The translations under genes were made by a program, and so were the position numbers. A stretch of DNA of 13,163 bases, taken from the NCBI GenBank assembly GCA_011525095.1, contig WTIV01000123.1, positions 1-13,163 of the forward strand, read 5' to 3'. Shown piece by piece: positions 1-7,379 of this stretch (its first letter is position 1; each line of letters begins with the position of its first letter). The DNA comes from Methanobacteriota archaeon. Lineage in GTDB: Archaea > Thermoplasmatota > Poseidoniia > Poseidoniales > Poseidoniaceae. The notes under the pieces were generated by a model. The model had not been told where the DNA came from, made no database searches, and was given only the letters and a program-made list of their open reading frames with translations.

Positions 1-351
1 AGAATACCGGGCATGCTACAGATGGTACAAGGCATGGGTCTTCCCTTAGAAGCTCACGGCATCTCACAAGTGTCAATGAACTTACGTGATGTCTCCGTCA
101 CACCGATGCACATTGCATTTGAGGCAGTTAAATCAGTAGTAAACGACCATGGAATCCAAACATGTGGTTCAGAATTAGTTGGCTTGGTTCCACTGTCAGC
201 AATGCTAGAGTCTGGCAGATGGTATGCTTCTCCGGATTGCGATGACGAACAAGAATTGGTCGATGCAGCAATCAAAGGCCTTGGTCTCGATTACCTTGGA
301 GAATTTGAGCCAAATCAGCGAATAATTGAATGGGCTTTAGAAAGGAAGTGA
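1..351 (+). CDS. Glutamate formimidoyltransferase, C-terminal part (5' end outside window)
   Basis: The reading frame is open from base 1 and ends with TGA at 349-351, so this is the last 116 codons of a gene starting to the left. Formimidoyltransferase moves the formimino group from N-formimino-L-glutamate to tetrahydrofolate in the cytoplasm, the penultimate step of one histidine degradation route. The fragment shows the hallmarks of the C-terminal subdomain of the family: the strand with the QVSMNL motif just after GIS, then a helix, then GSELVGLVPLSAM. ATG codons at 13 and 25 are internal methionines, because the family conservation continues upstream of them. The cyclodeaminase gene follows after a 4-base gap, and its ribosome binding site (GGAAG, 344-348) lies inside this gene's last codons, so the two are co-transcribed and probably translationally coupled. 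In animals both activities are one fused protein; here they are separate. Identification is from remembered family motifs. Confidence 0.87.
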   Translation, partial: RIPGMLQMVQGMGLPLEAHGISQVSMNLRDVSVTPMHIAFEAVKSVVNDHGIQTCGSELVGLVPLSAMLESGRWYASPDCDDEQELVDAAIKGLGLDYLGEFEPNQRIIEWALERK

Positions 352-355
352 AAAT

Positions 356-985
356 ATGAAGACACCATGGATGGAAATGACGGTTAGAGAGTTTCAAGCA
401 GCCTTAGCATCTTCTTCACCCACACCGGGTGGTGGCACAGCTGCTGCAATCTCCCTTGGACAGGCATCAGCTCTTACCATAATGGTATGCGACCTGACGA
501 TTGGAAAGGACAAATGGTCAGAAGGCTGGCCTATTGCAGAAAAATCAATGCTCCTTGCTGTAAAAATCATGACAAGAGCAGGAGAATTAGCAGATGAAGA
601 CAGTGATGCGTTCGATGATGTTATGCAATCATTTAGGCTCCCTAAAGATACAGAGGAACAAAAGACATCGCGAAGAGAAGCAATCCGTGAAGCAACTCTT
701 GTAGCTACTGAAAAGCCGTTCGAGACAGCAAAATTAGCACTAGATTTGTTGGCGGTTTTGCCAGAGTTAGCCGAAAAAGGAAATGGAAATGCTGTTTCAG
801 ATGTTGGAGTCGCCGGTTTACTCGCTAGCGCTGCATGTAAAGGTGCATTATTCAATGTGGACATCAATCTCCCCGGCCTACCAGATGAAATGGCGCAGGA
901 AATCAGAGCGAATGTTCCAGATATCAAAGAAAATGCGAAGATATTATCGCGCAAAGTCATGGATAAAGTCAGAGATAGGCTTTGA
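356..985 (+). CDS. fchA: Formimidoyltetrahydrofolate cyclodeaminase
   Basis: A 209-residue cytoplasmic enzyme predicted to convert 5-formimino-THF to 5,10-methenyl-THF with release of ammonia, completing transfer of the one-carbon unit made available by the upstream transferase. Length is typical for a stand-alone cyclodeaminase (FTCD C-terminal domain). The N-terminal glycine-rich folate motif SPTPGGGTAAA is at residues 21-31. The mid-protein helix has the family pattern of DAFDDVM then RLPK, and the C-terminal part has the conserved GNGNAVSDVGVAG followed by AAC-GA-NVDIN. The ATG at 356 has GGAAG about 7-8 bases upstream. The TGA stop (983-985) directly abuts the stop codon of the convergent metG gene, leaving no intergenic DNA. 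The two-gene arrangement supports a histidine or formiminoglutamate catabolic role; whether hutH/hutU/hutI homologues lie to the left cannot be seen. Confidence 0.9.
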   Translation: MKTPWMEMTVREFQAALASSSPTPGGGTAAAISLGQASALTIMVCDLTIGKDKWSEGWPIAEKSMLLAVKIMTRAGELADEDSDAFDDVMQSFRLPKDTEEQKTSRREAIREATLVATEKPFETAKLALDLLAVLPELAEKGNGNAVSDVGVAGLLASAACKGALFNVDINLPGLPDEMAQEIRANVPDIKENAKILSRKVMDKVRDRL

Positions 986-3211
986 TTATCTTACCTGTGA
1001 GCCTGTTGCGATATCGCCATCAATGGTTACTAATTTTACACCACCATCTCCATCGTCAGCAGCAAGCATCATTCCTTCACTCATTACACCGCGGAGTTTT
1101 CTTGGTTTCAAATTAGCAACGAAGACAACAGATTTGCCTACCATTTCTTCTGCAGTGTAGTACTCTTTCAAACCAGCACAGATAGTTCTACCAGATTCGG
1201 AACCATCGTCGATTGCTACAACGTACAACTTGTCCGCGTTCTCGTGATCTGATACGGATACAATTTTGCCTACTCTTAACTCGACTTCCATGAATGTCTC
1301 AAAGTCTAGATGTGTTGTTCCTTCTGGCATTTTCTTTACTTCCTTCTTCTTCTTTTTTCCACCCTTAACAGAGTGACCTGGGTCATTGGAATTAGATGAT
1401 TCTCCTGCTAGTGATTTTTCTTGGGATAGAATTTCCTCTAAATCTAAGCGCTGGAATAGAGGAGTTGGTTCTGCTTCGCCCCATTTGTAAGGAACTGTCC
1501 AATCTGTTGCAGAATCCCAAGAAGCAAGTGCCACATCTCCCGATTCTCCGAGTGATTCCCAAAGTCGTTGTGAACTAAACGGTAGGAAGGGTTGAGTCAT
1601 AATTGCTAGATATCTAGACAATCTCCATCCAAAAGCTAGTTTTGCCATTGAATCCTTTGCTCCTTCAGCATCTAAATCCTTCAAAAATTTCCAAGGTGTT
1701 GCTGCTTGGAGCATTTGATTGCCGAGTTGTGCCGCAGACATTATTGTACGAAGTGCCTCTTTGTAACGGTGTCTTTCAAGGCTAGATGTTGCTTGTTGAT
1801 GTAATGTTTCTAATTTTACCATTTCATCTTTACAATAAGACAAATCGTCGAATGTCGAAAGTTGTCTTTCATTAGGCAATCTATCACCAAGGGTTAGAAC
1901 TCTGTGCACAAAGTTACCATATGCAGCGATTAATTCGGAGTTGATTTTTTCAACAAAATCCGGCCAATTGAAATCTGTATCATGCGCTTCTGGCATGTTG
2001 ATTGAAAGATAGTATCGTAGCGTATCAGGGTCAAATCTTTCCAAAAATGATGGTAGCCATACAGCGTGTTTCCGCGACTTTGAGAACTGGCCGCCAGCCA
2101 GCATTAGATATTCCATTGCGGGAACGTTGTCTTCAAGACTCAGGTCTCCTGGACCAGGTAGTGATGGCGGGGTGCTGAGGTCTAATCCTTTGTTTGCATG
2201 ATTTAATCCCATAATTATCGCTGGCCAAATCACTGTGTGGAATGGGATGTTATCTTTGCCCAAGAAATATAGATGCCTCGGAGGATTGCCACTTTCAGAA
2301 ACCTTCCACCACTTTTCATAATCTTTAGAATCCGAAAATCTATTTGCCCATAATTTTGCGCATGAGTAGTATCCTTGAACTGCTTCGAACCACACGTAAA
2401 TGCACTTGCCATCCCATTCATCTCCCTCAAGGGGTAAAGGAATACCCCAATCAAGGTCACGAGTGACTGCACGAGGTCTAAGACCCATGTCCAGCCATTG
2501 CTTTGTCATAGCTTTGACATTTGGCTTCCAAACTCCTTGCCTTTGTTTGGCGTGTTCCTCAAGGACTTCTTGAAAGAAATCAAGACGGTAAAAGAAATGC
2601 TCTGTATCACGAATTTCAATGGAGGCCTCGGGATTCATCTTTGATTTTGGATTTTTGAGCTCGTGTGCTTCATAGGTAACTCCACATTCGTCACATTGGT
2701 CACCCCTAGCACCTTCAGCACCACAATTAGGGCACTCTCCTTCTACATATCTGTCGGGAAGGAATCTTCCACCATCCTCCCTTATCTCGTAGTATTGTTG
2801 CATTACTTTTCGCTCGAACAGTCCAGCATCCATCAGTTTCATGAAATTCTCCGAAACAATTTCGTAGTGTTCAGAATCGCTAGTTCTGTTAAACAGAGAG
2901 CCTCCGAATTCAGGGCCTCGAGGATCTATATTAGGTTCCCAACTACAACCTAAGTCAATCAAAGCCTTTGTATTGATTTCATGGTACTTATCAACAACTT
3001 CCTGTGGTGAAATTCCTTGAGTCTCTGCAGTTACGGTTATTGGAGTGCCGTGCTCGTCTGAGCCTGAAACCATCAATACACGATTGCCTTTCGCTCTTTC
3101 AAAGCGCGCTTGAATATCAGGGGGCAAATAACAGCCCGCAACGTGGCCCAAATGAAGTGGACCATTAGCATAAGGCCAAGCTACACAAATCAACACGTGT
3201 TCACCTGACAT
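986..3211 (-). CDS. metG: Methionyl-tRNA synthetase with C-terminal tRNA-binding (Trbp111-like) domain
   Basis: A 741-residue class Ia synthetase that charges tRNA-Met with methionine. The HIGH motif appears as HLGH at residues 20-23 after PYANGP. The zinc-knuckle insertion has Cys160, 163, 173 and 176. The KMSKS loop reads QFSKS at 375-379, so the catalytic-loop Lys378 is kept but the first Lys is Gln. An alpha-helical anticodon-binding domain follows (about 405-580, including YGNFVHRVLTL). A lysine-rich linker (617-627) leads to an OB-fold tRNA-binding domain (about 634-741; motifs VELRVGKI, HENADKLYV and LKPRKLRGV). The ATG at 3211 is chosen over an in-frame start 19 codons upstream (3268) because GGGTGA (3217-3222) sits 5 bases in front of it and the HIGH motif is then at the usual distance from the N terminus. 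The gene is divergent from the CNNM gene and convergent, stop to stop, with fchA. Confidence 0.95.
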   Translation of the reverse strand: MSGEHVLICVAWPYANGPLHLGHVAGCYLPPDIQARFERAKGNRVLMVSGSDEHGTPITVTAETQGISPQEVVDKYHEINTKALIDLGCSWEPNIDPRGPEFGGSLFNRTSDSEHYEIVSENFMKLMDAGLFERKVMQQYYEIREDGGRFLPDRYVEGECPNCGAEGARGDQCDECGVTYEAHELKNPKSKMNPEASIEIRDTEHFFYRLDFFQEVLEEHAKQRQGVWKPNVKAMTKQWLDMGLRPRAVTRDLDWGIPLPLEGDEWDGKCIYVWFEAVQGYYSCAKLWANRFSDSKDYEKWWKVSESGNPPRHLYFLGKDNIPFHTVIWPAIIMGLNHANKGLDLSTPPSLPGPGDLSLEDNVPAMEYLMLAGGQFSKSRKHAVWLPSFLERFDPDTLRYYLSINMPEAHDTDFNWPDFVEKINSELIAAYGNFVHRVLTLGDRLPNERQLSTFDDLSYCKDEMVKLETLHQQATSSLERHRYKEALRTIMSAAQLGNQMLQAATPWKFLKDLDAEGAKDSMAKLAFGWRLSRYLAIMTQPFLPFSSQRLWESLGESGDVALASWDSATDWTVPYKWGEAEPTPLFQRLDLEEILSQEKSLAGESSNSNDPGHSVKGGKKKKKEVKKMPEGTTHLDFETFMEVELRVGKIVSVSDHENADKLYVVAIDDGSESGRTICAGLKEYYTAEEMVGKSVVFVANLKPRKLRGVMSEGMMLAADDGDGGVKLVTIDGDIATGSQVR

Positions 3212-3329
3212 GCGCTTCACCCAACCTGCCGGATGAGATAAACTACATGAGTTCTGTGTTAGGACCAATGGCGAAGACTCAAGAACTATACTCTCTAGGG
3301 TATTATGGGCCGATTGGCTGAGGAGTTCG
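3212..3329. promoter_or_regulatory. Divergent promoter region between metG and the CNNM gene
   Basis: These 118 bases are the only non-coding DNA upstream of two divergently oriented genes, so promoters for both must lie here or in the coding starts. A TATA-like AACTATACTC at 3284-3293 would put a plus-strand start near 3312-3316, giving a short leader containing the AGGAG at 3321-3325. The same element read backwards, or GTTTATC at 3238-3244, could serve metG. The assignment of boxes is guesswork; only the divergent layout and the two ribosome binding sites are clear. Confidence 0.35.
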
Positions 3330-4376
3330 TTGAACCCTATGGCAGACTACACAATGCTTGTCGTATATTCATCCCTAGCGCTGGGTGTTTCCTTCATGTG
3401 TTCTATGTTGGAAGCAGTATTGCTTTCCATGTCAACATCTCATGTTAGCATAATGAGTAAATCTGGTGACAAAAATGGAAAAAGATGGTCGCGTCTAAAG
3501 GAAGATGATTCAGTTAAACCACTCACTGCGATACTTACTCTCAACACTATTGCTCATACAATGGGTGCTGCAGGAGTTGGTGCAGAGGTAGCAAGGATTT
3601 GGGGGGATGATAGTCTTACAATCGCTTCCGTGATACTAACATTGGCGGTATTATTCCTCTCAGAAATTATTCCAAAGACAATTGGGGCGGCATATTGGAA
3701 AAAACTTGCACTCCCGTCAGGATACATTTTGTCAGGTATGACAAAAGCGCTTGCACCGTTTTTCACACCTTTATTGCTATTCAAGAGGCTTCTGCCCAAG
3801 GAAGAATCAGTTTCTGTAACGAGAGACGAATTACATGTTTTGGCTGACATAAGCGAAGAAGAGGGAGAGTTAGAGGAAGATGAGGAAGCTGTCATCCATA
3901 ACTTGCTTGCGCTCAGAGAAACTCCTGTAAAGGATATTATGACACCAAGAACTGTTACTTTGGCTTTTGACCATGGCTGGACAATAAGACAAGTTTTGGA
4001 TGAAACCAAGATTCTGAGGTTTGGCAGGATGCCTGTATATGAAGAATCAATTGATCAATTATCTGGCTTTGTTTTGAGGTCTGATATCCTAATGGCTGCC
4101 TCAATGGACGAGTGGGATAGGCAGCTAATCGAGTTCAAGAAACCAATACTAACAATCGGCATGGATGATAGTGTAGACCTTGCTCTAGAGACATTCTTGA
4201 AATCTAAAGTCCAAATCTTGGCTGTAACAGATGACTTTGGTGGGACTGCTGGTATAGTAACCATGGAAGATGCGATAGAAACCTTACTTGGAGAAGAAAT
4301 TGTGGACGAGTTAGACGAACATGAAGACATGCGAGAATTGGCTCGTGAACAAGCAGGTGTCTCCGAAGAAGAGTGA
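3330..4376 (+). CDS. CNNM/CorB-type transporter (DUF21 membrane domain plus CBS pair)
   Basis: About 348 residues. The N-terminal half is a CNNM (DUF21) membrane domain with four hydrophobic segments (about 7-32, 62-85, 96-118 and 127-151) and family motifs CSMLEAVLLS, LTLNTIAHTMGAAG and SEIIPKTIG. Residues about 195-325 form a CBS (Bateman) pair, recognisable by IMTPR at its start and GGTAGIVTMEDAIETLLGEE at its end; such pairs bind Mg-ATP in CNNM/CorB. The family is linked to Mg2+ (or Co2+) export or homeostasis at the cytoplasmic membrane. The usual C-terminal CorC_HlyC domain is absent; the protein ends about 20 acidic residues after the second CBS motif. Start choice is uncertain: TTG at 3330 lies 4 bases after AGGAG (3321-3325), whereas ATG at 3339 lies 13 bases after it. 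The TGA stop abuts the convergent hydrolase stop, forming TGATCA. Confidence 0.88.
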   Translation: MNPMADYTMLVVYSSLALGVSFMCSMLEAVLLSMSTSHVSIMSKSGDKNGKRWSRLKEDDSVKPLTAILTLNTIAHTMGAAGVGAEVARIWGDDSLTIASVILTLAVLFLSEIIPKTIGAAYWKKLALPSGYILSGMTKALAPFFTPLLLFKRLLPKEESVSVTRDELHVLADISEEEGELEEDEEAVIHNLLALRETPVKDIMTPRTVTLAFDHGWTIRQVLDETKILRFGRMPVYEESIDQLSGFVLRSDILMAASMDEWDRQLIEFKKPILTIGMDDSVDLALETFLKSKVQILAVTDDFGGTAGIVTMEDAIETLLGEEIVDELDEHEDMRELAREQAGVSEEE

Positions 4377-5312
4377 TCAGAGAATTCTATTTTCTATCCA
4401 TTCGACAATTATTTTATCTCTATCATCATTAACCCTGTTTTTAGAATGTGGAAGAGACTTGATTAGATGTCCAGTGATATCTAATTCTTGACTCATCAGT
4501 AAGTCGTAGTGATATCTGCCTAGTCTGTTATCCGTCTCAGCTTGTAATAGTAAAATTGGGACTTTTGGTAGACCCCAATGAGGCACATCAATGTCTTTCC
4601 ACTCCAAACCACCTGCTTCAGGGTGAATCTTGTTGAAACCTCTCAGTGCCCAGCGTTTCAACAATGGCAACATGAAAGATATTCTTCCCGACATCTGTTC
4701 TAAGATTGGTGAGTATGCTGCCATTGGAGACTCTAGAATCAAAGTTCCATAGTTCTCCTTCCACCACCCTGAATGTCTTGAATGGTGCATTCCTATGGCG
4801 ATAAAACCACCTAGGCTGTGCCCGTAGAAGTGAATCTTGTTGACTCTTGAAACCTCGACACTTTCCAATATACATTTTATGTCTAAAATCACCTTCCCAG
4901 CCGTCCACTCTGGTGTATCTGGTGCCATTCCATGACCACGTGAATCGATTGCTAGAGTATGCAGTCCTCTATCTCTAAACAGTAACATTCTTTCTGTGTA
5001 TTTTTCACTTGAAGATTGCCATCCATGGATGAATACAGCCATGTCTGATTTCTCATCTTGGTAATTTATGAAACCATAGACATCTACACCGTTATTGTCA
5101 ACTTTAATCACATCCCATCTTGGATCATCAAACGGTAGGCTCCTTTTCTCCGGTCCTGTAAAAATTAGACGCAATAACAACTGATGGACTAGTAGTAACG
5201 ATGTAAACAATATAGCAATGAATCCATAGGGAATTAGGAAAGAGATTGCAAATGTAGCAATAAGTACTGATAGAGTCTTTCGACCATCCCAAGTCGCCAC
5301 ACGGCGATTCAT
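4377..5312 (-). CDS. Membrane-anchored alpha/beta hydrolase
   Basis: 311 residues. Residues 12-52 are strongly hydrophobic and probably form one or two membrane helices, so the enzyme is likely anchored with the catalytic domain outside the bilayer; which side cannot be told. The alpha/beta hydrolase core has the oxyanion loop HGW (96-98), DSRGHG (123-128), the nucleophile elbow GHSLGG with Ser166, a likely acid at Asp261 (AETDNRLG) and His289 (LPHSKNR), a complete Ser-Asp-His triad. The substrate is unknown; esterase, lipase or peptidase activity would all fit. ATG 5312 has GAGGA 6 bases upstream and lies 2 bases after the stop of the preceding RDD-like gene, so the two are in one operon and may act together at the membrane. 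It is the last gene of the long minus-strand run. Confidence 0.85.
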   Translation of the reverse strand: MNRRVATWDGRKTLSVLIATFAISFLIPYGFIAILFTSLLLVHQLLLRLIFTGPEKRSLPFDDPRWDVIKVDNNGVDVYGFINYQDEKSDMAVFIHGWQSSSEKYTERMLLFRDRGLHTLAIDSRGHGMAPDTPEWTAGKVILDIKCILESVEVSRVNKIHFYGHSLGGFIAIGMHHSRHSGWWKENYGTLILESPMAAYSPILEQMSGRISFMLPLLKRWALRGFNKIHPEAGGLEWKDIDVPHWGLPKVPILLLQAETDNRLGRYHYDLLMSQELDITGHLIKSLPHSKNRVNDDRDKIIVEWIENRIL

Positions 5313-5314
5313 GC

Positions 5315-6181
5315 TTAGTCCTCAGATTCTTCATTAGATGATTCTGATTCCTTGGATTTTACTTTAGCTCTCGCCTTTGCCTTTGCTGCAGCCTTTTCTT
5401 GTCTCTTCTGAGAATTCTGTTGCCATTTGTCACCAAAGTCACCAAGCGATTCAAAGCGTGCCAACCATCCTGTTTCCTCGCCTGTGGCTACGTGCTTAAC
5501 CAGGTAAGCACTGAACAGTAAGTCGATTGTACCTTGGGAAAAGTCTGAATTTTTCTTGAAGAAGAAATTTACAATCCAGAATAGTATAAACACAACACCT
5601 GTGATAAACCACGGAAGACCTGTTGTACTAATGTTTTGGAAGTTTGCCATTATCAGAATCAAACCGATAAGTGAAAGGAATCCGATGCTGTTGTTCAGGA
5701 TTGCATGAATGGAGATTGGTTTCTTTCCTGATGAGTTGATGTACTTGGTACGTGAAACGAACTCTCCAATGTTTCGACCAGTCCAAATTGGAAGGACAAG
5801 CCAGTTTAGTGTAATCATTAGAAGCGATGCGATCCATCCTAATGTTAAGTCGGAATCTGCTCCGGTAGAAATGATGCTCAACAGACCAATTGCCACACCG
5901 AAGTTCCATCCGAAGTTGATTAGCCAACCAATGTATCTTGGCATTTTTCCAGCCAATTCGTACCCTTCAGGTAGGCCTGAGGGACGGATTTTTTCTGGCT
6001 TGTCACGAGACTTCACAGCTTTTTCAGCCCTAGATGGTTTTGCCTTTTTCTCCTTTGGAGTCGCTTTTGCGACCGCTTTGGCTGCTTTTGGCTTAGCCTT
6101 GGAAACCGCTTTAGCCGCCTTTGGCTTTGCCTTTGCAGGTTGTGCTTCGTCTAAATTATCGACCTTGTCAAGTAATCCCAT
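5315..6181 (-). CDS. RDD-like four-helix membrane protein with H1-like Lys/Ala-rich tails
   Basis: 288 residues. Residues 16-60 are Lys/Ala/Pro-rich, containing three 11-residue tandem units (17-49) similar in composition to histone H1 tails. Four hydrophobic segments follow (about 83-105, 112-133, 160-179 and 189-208). GRNIGEFVSRTKYIN (135-149) and the later QGTIDLLFSAYLVK resemble the two conserved stretches of RDD-family membrane proteins, some of which have been linked to ion exchange. The C terminus (255-288) is again Lys/Ala-rich and then acidic (SESSNEESED). ATG 6181 is preferred over GTG 6190 because GAGGTG lies 6 bases upstream of the ATG. The gene begins 10 bases after the upstream gene's stop and ends 2 bases before the hydrolase start, so it is the middle member of a three-gene set. 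RDD membership is a moderate-confidence reading; specific function is unknown. Confidence 0.75.
   Translation of the reverse strand: MGLLDKVDNLDEAQPAKAKPKAAKAVSKAKPKAAKAVAKATPKEKKAKPSRAEKAVKSRDKPEKIRPSGLPEGYELAGKMPRYIGWLINFGWNFGVAIGLLSIISTGADSDLTLGWIASLLMITLNWLVLPIWTGRNIGEFVSRTKYINSSGKKPISIHAILNNSIGFLSLIGLILIMANFQNISTTGLPWFITGVVFILFWIVNFFFKKNSDFSQGTIDLLFSAYLVKHVATGEETGWLARFESLGDFGDKWQQNSQKRQEKAAAKAKARAKVKSKESESSNEESED
6035..6133 (-). repeat. Three tandem 33-base units encoding 11-residue Lys/Ala/Pro repeats
   Basis: Within the RDD-like gene the units read KAKPKAAKAVS, KAKPKAAKAVA and KATPKEKKAKP (residues 17-27, 28-38 and 39-49). The first two differ only in the last residue; the third has diverged. 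This is an in-frame coding repeat that could vary in copy number between strains. Confidence 0.8.
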
Positions 6182-6191
6182 AATCTCCACC

Positions 6192-7298
6192 TCAACTGTA
6201 CATTGCGCCTACTGCACGATATATTTCGAAATCTTCACTTTGAGTGAACTTCAAAATAGCATCGTCCGGCATATCTCCAAGCAATTTATCCACGACCCCA
6301 AAGAATTCTGCTCTATCTTCGTCGTCTGCTCCTAATGGATTGGACGCTACTGACTTGTAAATCTCAAATTCTGCCGATTTAGTAAATGCTATGACATCGG
6401 ATTCAGGTAATTCTCCGAGGAACCCGTCTATGATTGAAACAAACTCTGTGAAAACATCGTCATCAGCGTCTTCTTCATCATCTTCTTCGTAATCATCAGC
6501 GACATCGTCCTCGTCTTCAGAACCGATCAGCTCATCCAAATCGGCTTCACCTGCAAGAACGGCTTTGATAAGCTTCCTTTCAGACATGAGTTGCTCGAGA
6601 GAAGGTCGCAATTCTCGCAACACTTCTCTATCGCCCTCTTCTTTTGCAGCCTGATATTCTGGTTTGAGTCTTCTTAATTCGTCTTCAACCGTTTGGAGTT
6701 GAGAATTTAATTCGACCAAAGTCTCTCCATCAAGGTGACTTTCTTCTTCCACTTCTTCATTGAGTAATTGCACAGTAGGTGAGTCTCTAATCTCAGCAAT
6801 CTTGTCATCACGCTGCTCTTTGCGCATAACAATGATGTCACGGTCCAGTTCGTGACCGAATCTGTCTGAATATCTCTCGAGAAGGCTACCGACCTCACCC
6901 TCGCCAATTCGGTCTATGTGACCGTAGACTTGCTGTAGCGGTTTGCCACTCTTCTTAGCGTATAGTCCTGCATAGGATTCTTTCTCTGGCTCTTCAACCA
7001 CAGGTTCGGGAGCAGGACTGGGTGGAAGTGCTTCGATTGCTTGACCCTGAGGTTCAGGCGCTGCTGGAAGCGGTGCAGGCTGTGGAACTGCTGGCGGTGG
7101 AGCAACAGGTGCTGCTGGTGCCGGTGGAGTAGGAATTTGTGTTGGCGCAGGAGGCATAGGTGCTGCAGGATTAGGTGGCAAAGGTAAGCCCGGCGCTGGA
7201 GGCATTGGCATTCCAGGAGCAGGTGGTGCTGGCATCGGTGGGAGACCTGGCATCGGAGGCAAATCATTGGCTTTCTTGTCTCTTTTACGCAGACCCAT
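6192..7298 (-). CDS. Proline-rich, coiled-coil protein with duplicated C-terminal module; function unknown
   Basis: 368 residues, no family recognised. Four regions can be seen. There is a short basic start (GLRKRDKK). Residues 14-102 are Pro/Ala/Met/Gly-rich with PPMP and PPAP units and are surely disordered. Residues about 105-250 are charged and largely helical, with a likely coiled coil at 180-245 (heptad-like LNSQLQTVEDELRRLK). After a run of Asp/Glu (260-281) the C terminus holds two copies of a roughly 37-residue helical module (283-319 and 331-366). There is no signal peptide or membrane segment, so it should be cytoplasmic, perhaps an adaptor. ATG 7298 has GAGGTG 5 bases upstream. 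It starts 81 bases after the priS stop and ends 10 bases before the RDD-like gene start, suggesting co-expression with the two membrane proteins downstream. Confidence 0.8.
   Translation of the reverse strand: MGLRKRDKKANDLPPMPGLPPMPAPPAPGMPMPPAPGLPLPPNPAAPMPPAPTQIPTPPAPAAPVAPPPAVPQPAPLPAAPEPQGQAIEALPPSPAPEPVVEEPEKESYAGLYAKKSGKPLQQVYGHIDRIGEGEVGSLLERYSDRFGHELDRDIIVMRKEQRDDKIAEIRDSPTVQLLNEEVEEESHLDGETLVELNSQLQTVEDELRRLKPEYQAAKEEGDREVLRELRPSLEQLMSERKLIKAVLAGEADLDELIGSEDEDDVADDYEEDDEEDADDDVFTEFVSIIDGFLGELPESDVIAFTKSAEFEIYKSVASNPLGADDEDRAEFFGVVDKLLGDMPDDAILKFTQSEDFEIYRAVGAMYS
6201..6452 (-). repeat. Tandem duplication of a ~37-residue helical module
   Basis: Copy 1 is encoded at 6342-6452 and copy 2 at 6201-6308, separated by an 11-residue acidic linker. 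Shared pattern: F-x-x-[VI][VI]D-x-[FL]LG[ED][LM]P, then a short helix, FT[KQ]S-x-[ED]FEIY[KR]-x-V. The copies are diverged at DNA level, so the duplication is old and evidently under selection for the protein pattern. Confidence 0.75.
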
Positions 7299-7379
7299 CA
7301 GTGCACCTCATGCTCTGTGGGAGGTAGTCTACCCTTGAACGTTACCATTGTTAGATGCATACGTAGTATGGAATTTCGT

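Noticed and set aside
394..960. A 188-codon antisense open frame opposite fchA.
   Set aside because: It is a shadow of a well-supported enzyme gene; its sequence is Ser/Ala-rich with no motif and no ribosome site.
3212..3268. Possible 19-residue N-terminal extension of MetRS.
   Set aside because: GGGTGA 5 bases before ATG 3211 and the standard distance to the HLGH motif favour the shorter form.
5709..6335. A 208-codon plus-strand open frame opposite the RDD-like gene.
   Set aside because: It mirrors the Lys/Ala repeats as Ala/Phe-rich sequence and crosses a gene boundary; no evidence of coding.
7000..7270. GC-rich, repetitive tract that could be mistaken for a tandem-repeat array.
   Set aside because: It is the irregular proline-rich coding segment of the gene at 6192-7298; units are not exact or evenly spaced, and there is no CRISPR-like structure.
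7358..7370. Short inverted repeat CATAC-GTA-GTATG in the gap between priS and the proline-rich protein gene.
   Set aside because: Five-base arms are too short to claim an operator or terminator; no T-run follows on the minus strand.
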